This document shows, one piece after another, positions 7,218-11,592 of a DNA stretch of 11,592 nt. The notes under the pieces were generated by a model that made no database searches, was not told the origin of the DNA, and saw only the letters and a list, made by a program, of their open reading frames with translations. Each line of letters opens with the position of its first letter. The first letter of the stretch is position 1. The DNA comes from an uncultured Pelagibacteraceae bacterium (GTDB lineage: Bacteria > Pseudomonadota > Alphaproteobacteria > Pelagibacterales > Pelagibacteraceae): assembly GCA_902633535.1 (NCBI GenBank), contig CACPGM010000014.1:1-11592 (forward strand), read 5' to 3'. Position numbers and translations under genes: made by a program.

Positions 7218-7249
7218 AAAAATATATATATTATCAATGTTATATCAAA
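7218..7249. promoter_or_regulatory. Divergent promoter region between the DUF502 side and the M48 gene
   Basis: These 32 bases are entirely AT apart from three bases and contain an alternating AT tract with TATATT at 7227-7232. That hexamer could serve as a -10 for the M48 gene, leaving a leader of about 10 bases. If the 25-codon frame is translated, promoters for both directions must be packed here or reach into flanking coding sequence. No good -35 is seen. Confidence 0.3.
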
Positions 7250-8074
7250 ATGGATAGAAGAAAATTTTTAACTTACGTTGGCTGCAGTTGCTGTGGATTT
7301 ATTGTAAATGGATGCTCAACTGCTCCTATCACTAATAGGCGACAATTTAAGATTATTTCTGAGTCAAAATTAAATGCACAAGCAGCACAAATTTACGAAA
7401 AAATCAAAGAAAAAGAAAAACTTAGTGATGATAAGAAAAAGTTAAAAGAGATCAAAAATATTGGAAAAAAAATGGAAGACGCTATTGGCGAATATTTTTA
7501 CAAAGAAAATATGGAAGACCCTACAGTTAACTTTGATTGGGAATATATATTAATTGAAAATAAAAAAGTTAGAAATGCATGGTGCATGCCTGGGGGCAAA
7601 ATAGCAGTTTATACAGGAATGTTAGATGTCACTAAAAATACAAATGGACTTGCAGCTGTCATGGGTCATGAAATTGCTCACGCTGTTGCAAAGCACTCTG
7701 TTGAAAGAGCCAGTAGAGGAGTAGTTTTAAACACAAGTACTCAACTAATTGATATTTTTAGTGGTGGCAAATTATCTCAAGTTAATCGAGCCACAGGAAT
7801 GAATACAGTTGGTTTATTATCACAACTTGGCATCATGAACCCTTTTAATCGAAAACAAGAAAGTGAAGCTGATTATCTTGGTATGATTTTTTCCTCTTTA
7901 TCAGGTTATGATATAAGAGAGACTGTTAAAATTTGGCAGAGAATGAAAGAGTTTAATAAAGGTAAGGCCCCTCCTGAATTCATGAGTACTCATCCATCAG
8001 CTGAAAATCGTATTAAAAAAATCAATGAATGGACAAACGAAATCATTTTAAGATATCCGCCAATTAAAATTTAA
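7250..8074 (+). CDS. M48 family metalloprotease, exported lipoprotein (LoiP/OMA1-like)
   Basis: This is a zinc endopeptidase of family M48, expected at the membrane on the periplasmic side and likely involved in protein or envelope quality control. The zinc-binding and catalytic motif HEIAH is at residues 140-144 (His140, Glu141, His144). The third ligand is Glu204 in ESEAD. NAWCMPGGKIAVYTGML (109-125) and THPS (247-250) are family marks of the LoiP/BepA/OMA1 branch. There is no TPR domain, so this is not BepA itself. The leader begins DRRKFL, a twin-arginine-like motif, and ends in VNGC (Cys22), a plausible lipobox, with three extra cysteines at 12, 14 and 15. The gene stands alone between divergent and convergent neighbours. 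No ribosome-binding site precedes the ATG; the twin-Arg leader supports this start. Confidence 0.92.
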   Translation: MDRRKFLTYVGCSCCGFIVNGCSTAPITNRRQFKIISESKLNAQAAQIYEKIKEKEKLSDDKKKLKEIKNIGKKMEDAIGEYFYKENMEDPTVNFDWEYILIENKKVRNAWCMPGGKIAVYTGMLDVTKNTNGLAAVMGHEIAHAVAKHSVERASRGVVLNTSTQLIDIFSGGKLSQVNRATGMNTVGLLSQLGIMNPFNRKQESEADYLGMIFSSLSGYDIRETVKIWQRMKEFNKGKAPPEFMSTHPSAENRIKKINEWTNEIILRYPPIKI

Positions 8075-8102
8075 GATTAATAAATACTATATTTTGATAA
8101 TA

Positions 8103-8178
<76 letters not shown>

Positions 8179-8263
8179 ACAATGTATTCATATAGAATAA
8201 TTGTTGTATACAGAATTATTTTATTTTTTCAAATGTCAAATTGAACTAAAAAATGTAACTCTT

Positions 8264-9376
8264 TTACAACTTATCAATGTATTTATCATGAAATTGATCA
8301 AAAGTACCTTCAGAAATATTTTTTCTGATAGCAGCCATTAATTCCTGATAAAAGTTAATATTATGGAGAGTTAATAACATTGAAGCTAAAATTTCGTTAG
8401 TATTAAATAAATGGTTTAAGTAATTCTTTGAATATTTATTTAAATTAAGATTATTACAATTAAAATCTAATGGATTATTATCCTTTTGATATTTATTATT
8501 TTTAATATTGACTCTGCCCTCCCAAGTAAATGCTAAGCCTGTTCTGCCAGATCTAGTTGGTAAAACACAATCAAACATATCTATACCTCTTTTAACAGCA
8601 CCTAAAATATCAGAGGGAGTTCCAACACCCATTAAATAATGAGGCTTTTCTTCCGGTAAAAATTCTTTAATGTTATCTAAAACTGTAAACATTTCTTTTT
8701 GAGACTCACCGACGGCCAGACCACCAATTGCATAACCGTCAAATCCAATATCCATCAATTTATTTAATGACTCTTTTCTTAAATCATTAAATAAACCACC
8801 CTGAATAATACCAAAGAGGGCTTTGTGGGGATTTTTTCCAAAAGCTTTTTTGGATCTTTCAGCCCAATGTATTGACAAGTTCATTGATTTTTTTATTAAA
8901 TTGTAATCATTTGATTTTTTAGGGCATTCATCCATTATCATTACTATATCAGAATTAAGACCTAATTGAATTCTTATACTTTCTTCCGGACTCAAAAAAA
9001 ATTTTTGTCCATCAACATGAGAGTTAAATATAGCTCCTTTTTCCTTGTCAATTTTATTTAGTTTTGAGAGCGACATCACTTGAAAACCACCAGAGTCAGT
9101 TAATATTGGTAAATTACAATTCATAAAATTATGTAATCCACCTGCAGACTGAATTCTTTCAACCCCAGGTCTTATCATTAAATGGTAAGTATTTGATAAA
9201 ATAATTTCAGATCCAGTTTTTATTATATCATCAATAGTACAAGCTTTAACTGTTGCTTGAGTTCCCACGGGCATAAATGCGGGTGTATTAATATTACCGC
9301 GATGAGTTTCTATGACACCTTTTCTTGCAAACTTATTTTTACTTAAAACATTAAAGGCAAAATTTTTTAATGCCAT
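8264..9376 (-). CDS. tgt: Queuine/preQ1 tRNA-ribosyltransferase (Tgt), zinc site degenerate
   Basis: Tgt exchanges guanine-34 for preQ1 in tRNAs with GUN anticodons, the first tRNA-level step of queuosine synthesis. The 370-aa length is normal. Catalytic features are intact: TDSGGFQ with Asp94 (acid/base), MDECP (148-152), IIQGG (190-194), GLAVGES (219-225), and the nucleophile Asp269 in GIDMFDCVLPTRSGR, whose two arginines (274, 277) contact tRNA. The structural zinc site is not intact. The family pattern CxCxxC...H is here C307, N309, L312 and H338, so two of four ligands are gone although flanking residues (PLD before, KYSKNYLNHLF after) align without gaps. The start ATG is 8 bases after the cyclophilin stop. 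queA, commonly adjacent, is absent from this window. Activity without the full zinc site is uncertain. Confidence 0.95.
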   Translation of the reverse strand: MALKNFAFNVLSKNKFARKGVIETHRGNINTPAFMPVGTQATVKACTIDDIIKTGSEIILSNTYHLMIRPGVERIQSAGGLHNFMNCNLPILTDSGGFQVMSLSKLNKIDKEKGAIFNSHVDGQKFFLSPEESIRIQLGLNSDIVMIMDECPKKSNDYNLIKKSMNLSIHWAERSKKAFGKNPHKALFGIIQGGLFNDLRKESLNKLMDIGFDGYAIGGLAVGESQKEMFTVLDNIKEFLPEEKPHYLMGVGTPSDILGAVKRGIDMFDCVLPTRSGRTGLAFTWEGRVNIKNNKYQKDNNPLDFNCNNLNLNKYSKNYLNHLFNTNEILASMLLTLHNINFYQELMAAIRKNISEGTFDQFHDKYIDKL

Positions 9377-9384
9377 CTAATAAT

Positions 9385-9945
9385 TTATTGCGATTTGAAA
9401 CTAATAATCTTATCAGGGTCTGATACAGAACCGTTATTATTTTCATCTCCTCTTTTAATTTTGTCAACAAATTCCATTCCTTCTAAAACTTTTCCAAAAA
9501 CAGTGTATTGTCTATCTAGGAATGGAGCTGCTTTAAAACATATAAAGAATTGACTATTAGCACTGTCTGGATCAGATGACCTTGCCATCGATAAAGTTCC
9601 CCTATCGTGCGGAACATTATTAAATTCTTGTTTAAGATCTGGCAAATCTGAGCCACCCATACCCGCTCTACTTAAATTAAAATCACTAGATTCTGAATCA
9701 CCAAATTTTACATCACCAGTTTGTGCCATAAAGCCATCTATAACTCTGTGAAATACAACATTATCATATTTTCCACTATTAGCTAAGTCTTTAATTCTTT
9801 TAACATGATTGGGTGCAACATCCTCAAATAATTCTATCTTAACATCACCATCTTTTAATTTTAAAATCATTATATTCTCCTGTGCTATTGATTGATTAAT
9901 AATAAAAAAAAAAAATATAAATATCTTTAATATAATTCTATTCAT
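9385..9945 (-). CDS. Cyclophilin-type peptidyl-prolyl cis-trans isomerase with signal peptide
   Basis: This enzyme catalyses cis-trans isomerisation at X-Pro bonds during folding. Cyclophilin motifs are clear: VVFHRVIDGFMAQTGD (63-78, catalytic Arg67), GTLSMARSSDPDSANSQFFI (116-135) and YTVFGKVLEGMEFVDKI (147-163). Residues 1-21 form a Sec signal peptide ending near SIAQ, predicting a periplasmic product (PpiA-like). The start ATG overlaps the coaD stop by 8 bases (ATGAATAG). A second ATG at residue 26, preceded by AGGAGA at 5 bases, falls exactly where cytoplasmic cyclophilins begin, so a second, cytosolic product is possible. The signal peptide contains four Phe codons in a 12-base homopolymer (9904-9915). 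The product identity is secure; which of ppiA or ppiB it replaces is not. Confidence 0.93.
   Translation of the reverse strand: MNRIILKIFIFFFFIINQSIAQENIMILKLKDGDVKIELFEDVAPNHVKRIKDLANSGKYDNVVFHRVIDGFMAQTGDVKFGDSESSDFNLSRAGMGGSDLPDLKQEFNNVPHDRGTLSMARSSDPDSANSQFFICFKAAPFLDRQYTVFGKVLEGMEFVDKIKRGDENNNGSVSDPDKIISFKSQ
9876..9881 (-). promoter_or_regulatory. Strong internal Shine-Dalgarno before Met26 of the cyclophilin
   Basis: AGGAGA on the minus strand lies 5 bases ahead of an in-frame ATG at 9870-9868. It is the best Shine-Dalgarno I find before any ATG in this window; the annotated gene starts have weak or no match. Being inside codons for Ala-Gln-Glu-Asn it could also be chance. Confidence 0.5.
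9904..9915. repeat. 12-base homopolymer inside the cyclophilin signal peptide
   Basis: Twelve A's on the plus strand are read as T's encoding Phe11-Phe14 in the signal-peptide core. Slippage here would disrupt only the exported form, since the alternative start at Met26 lies downstream. Confidence 0.85.
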
Positions 9946-10432
9946 ATTTCTCTTTTAAAGATTTAATTGTACTTTTAGTAGTAAATTTCTTTATATCACC
10001 GTTTAACTTAACAATTTCTTTAACAAATTTTGATGAAATAATTTGATTTTCAACATCTGACATTAAAAAAATAGTTTCTATATCACTATTTAATTTTCTG
10101 TTCATTCCAGCTAATTGAAATTCATACTCAAAATCTGATACAGCTCTTAATCCTCTTAATATAATATTTGATTTATATTTTCTACATAGGTCTGTAGTCA
10201 AAGAACTGAAAGATACAACAAAAACTTTTTTTTTATTTAATTTAAGATCTTTGAATAATGCTTTATTAACGATATTTATTCTCTCATCCGAAGTAAATAA
10301 ATAATTCTTACTACTTACATTTGAAACACCAACTATTATTTTATCAAATAATTTTAAAGCTTTTTTAATAACATCAATATGACCATAAGTGATTGGATCA
10401 AAAGTACCAGGATATATAGCTACTTTATTCAT
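9938..10432 (-). CDS. coaD: Phosphopantetheine adenylyltransferase
   Basis: CoaD transfers AMP from ATP to 4'-phosphopantetheine, giving dephospho-CoA, the penultimate step of coenzyme A synthesis in the cytoplasm. The nucleotidyltransferase fold signature is at the N-terminus: YPGTFDPITYGHIDVI (7-22), containing Thr10 and the TxGH-type His18. RGLRAVSDFEYEFQLAGMNR (93-112) and ISSKFVKEIVKLNGDI (132-147) are further bacterial CoaD blocks. The length of 164 aa is standard. The ATG overlaps the last base of the gyrA stop (TAATG) and the stop overlaps the cyclophilin start by 8 bases, so it is embedded in a coupled gyrA-coaD-cyclophilin-tgt unit, a common alphaproteobacterial order. No separate ribosome-binding site is visible. 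Confidence 0.96.
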   Translation of the reverse strand: MNKVAIYPGTFDPITYGHIDVIKKALKLFDKIIVGVSNVSSKNYLFTSDERINIVNKALFKDLKLNKKKVFVVSFSSLTTDLCRKYKSNIILRGLRAVSDFEYEFQLAGMNRKLNSDIETIFLMSDVENQIISSKFVKEIVKLNGDIKKFTTKSTIKSLKEKYE

Positions 10433-11592
10433 TACAATAAATTATCATCAATTTTGATTGCTGAAACAACTTTTTCATCACCAGATAATTTAATAATTCT
10501 TACACCTTGAGTGTTTCTCCCTGCAGACCTAATTTCTTTAACGGCAACTCTAATAACACGTCCTTTGTTAGTTGATATAATTATTTCATCTCCTTCATAT
10601 ACGGGAAATGAAGATGTTATATTCCCATTTCTAGGTGAATTTATAATTCCAATAATCCCTTTTCCACCTCTATTTGTTACTCTATAATCAGTGTGAGAAG
10701 TTTTTTTACCATATCCATTTTCACTTATTGATAACACAAACTTCTCTTTAGCTTTAATTTCAGATTTTTCATCATTAGATTTTTTTCCATTTTTTTTAAC
10801 TTTATCATTGTCAATTACTGATAAAGAAACGATTTCATCATTAGGTGCTAAATCTATACCCTTTATTCCTTTAGATGATCTGCCTTTAAATATTCTTAAT
10901 TTTTTTGCTTCAAATCTAATACATTTACCAAATTTAGTGCTTAAAATAATATCTTGATAATCTTGACATATTTTAACACCAACAATTTTATCATTATTAT
11001 CAAGTTTCATAGCAATTTTACCAGAAGCATTTATAGAAGCAAAATCCTCCAAACTATTTTTTCTAACTTTACCCTGTGCTGTTGCAAAAATTATTTGATA
11101 ATTTTTAGACTCTGTTTCATCTTCAGGCATTGGCATAATTGAACTGATTGATTGATGATTTTTTAATGGTAAAATATTAAATAAAGATTTCCCTTTAGAT
11201 GTTGTTGATCCTTCAGGTATTTTCCATGCTTTAACTTTATAAACTAAACCTTCAGTGGAGAAAAATAAGACTGACGTATGAGTATTAACAGATAATGTTT
11301 GTACAACAGAATCTTGCTCTCTAGTAGTAATACCAGATTTACCTTTACCACCTCTTTTTTGTTGTTTAACTCCATCTAAAGAGCCTCTTTTAATATAACC
11401 CTGTAACGTGACAGTTATTATTACAGATTGTTTTTGAATAGTTTCTTCAATATCATAATTTAATACAGCATCTATTATTTTAGTTCTTCTTGGAACTGCA
11501 AATTTTTCTTTAATATTTTTAAGTTCTTCACTAATAACTTTTAAAAGTTCTTTTTTTGAAGATATAATTTTATTATATTTATGAATTAGCTC
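10432..11592 (-). CDS. gyrA: DNA gyrase subunit A, C-terminal part (runs off right edge)
   Basis: Gyrase A carries the DNA cleavage-religation activity, and its C-terminal beta-pinwheel wraps DNA for negative supercoiling. The open frame enters at 11592 without a start and gives 386 residues up to the TAA at 10434-10432; the catalytic N-terminal half lies to the right. The first ~45 residues (ELIHKYNKIISSKKELL, then FAVPRRTKI) are the end of the coiled-coil gate region. The pinwheel follows with GYIKRGSLDGV, a GyrA box written QKRGGKG (canonical QRRGGKG), THTSVLFFSTEGLVYKVKAW, and later blades such as DYRVTNRGGKGI and NTKGRVIRVAVKEI. A Lys/Asp/Glu-rich linker sits between two blades (DKVKKNGKKSNDEKSEIKAK). 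The box and neighbouring sequence favour GyrA over ParC. The protein ends IDDNLL without an extended acidic tail. Confidence 0.96.
   Translation of the reverse strand, partial: ELIHKYNKIISSKKELLKVISEELKNIKEKFAVPRRTKIIDAVLNYDIEETIQKQSVIITVTLQGYIKRGSLDGVKQQKRGGKGKSGITTREQDSVVQTLSVNTHTSVLFFSTEGLVYKVKAWKIPEGSTTSKGKSLFNILPLKNHQSISSIMPMPEDETESKNYQIIFATAQGKVRKNSLEDFASINASGKIAMKLDNNDKIVGVKICQDYQDIILSTKFGKCIRFEAKKLRIFKGRSSKGIKGIDLAPNDEIVSLSVIDNDKVKKNGKKSNDEKSEIKAKEKFVLSISENGYGKKTSHTDYRVTNRGGKGIIGIINSPRNGNITSSFPVYEGDEIIISTNKGRVIRVAVKEIRSAGRNTQGVRIIKLSGDEKVVSAIKIDDNLL

Noticed and set aside
8234..8239. Perfect TTGACA on the minus strand upstream of tRNA-Lys
   Set aside because: No acceptable -10 box occurs 16-18 bases downstream; the nearest weak candidate (TATTCT at 8199-8194) is too far away. 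Position relative to the tRNA (about 56 bases) is also poor.
11134..11136. ATG at 11136 as the start of a separate 234-residue GyrA-like protein
   Set aside because: The frame continues open upstream to the window edge with clear GyrA sequence, so this is an internal Met of gyrA, not a stand-alone pinwheel protein.
10954..11142. Plus-strand open frame of 62 codons
   Set aside because: Antisense to the gyrA pinwheel region; no independent support.

Overview
The window is a compact, very AT-rich stretch of bacterial housekeeping DNA. Coding strands are full of Lys, Asn, Ile and Phe codons, intergenic gaps are at most about 110 bases, and many genes overlap. Gene order and protein families point to a streamlined alphaproteobacterium. 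The blocks mltB-rlpA-like-dacC-tmk, sdhE/recG next to a DUF502 gene, and gyrA-coaD-cyclophilin-tgt are alphaproteobacterial neighbourhoods. Base composition and compaction best fit Pelagibacterales (SAR11) or a similar lineage such as HIMB59. That placement is inference; no rRNA is present to settle it.

Layout. (1) Bases 1-4012, minus strand: a five-gene set reading rarD, mltB, SPOR/RlpA-like lipoprotein, dacC, then the start of tmk, which runs off the left edge. Each gene overlaps the next by 14, 11, 8 and 8 bases. The middle three act on peptidoglycan in the periplasm. (2) 4013-4100: divergent promoter region between rarD and a tRNA-Ser(UGA) gene on the plus strand (4101-4190). The tRNA abuts the stop codon of sdhE, which faces it. 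(3) sdhE (minus) and recG (plus) diverge from a 22-base gap. recG then meets the end of a DUF502 membrane protein gene with a 4-base convergent overlap. (4) 7140-7249: the divergent gap before an M48 metalloprotease gene. It holds a 25-codon open frame for a one-helix membrane peptide ending directly at the DUF502 start. (5) 8103-8178, minus: tRNA-Lys(UUU). (6) 8264-11592, minus: gyrA (3' part, running off the right edge), coaD, a secreted cyclophilin-type PPIase, then tgt, tightly packed and probably co-transcribed.

No mobile element, phage gene, CRISPR array, integrase or defence system is visible, and no stretch over 300 bases lacks a gene. I see no evidence of an undescribed multi-gene system. 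The points worth a second look are within ordinary genes. The tRNA-guanine transglycosylase has lost two of its three zinc cysteines. The cyclophilin gene has a strong internal Shine-Dalgarno and ATG just after the signal peptide. A tiny membrane peptide is coupled to the DUF502 gene. The RlpA-like protein seems to have a non-catalytic barrel. The M48 protease carries an unusual cysteine-rich twin-arginine lipoprotein leader.
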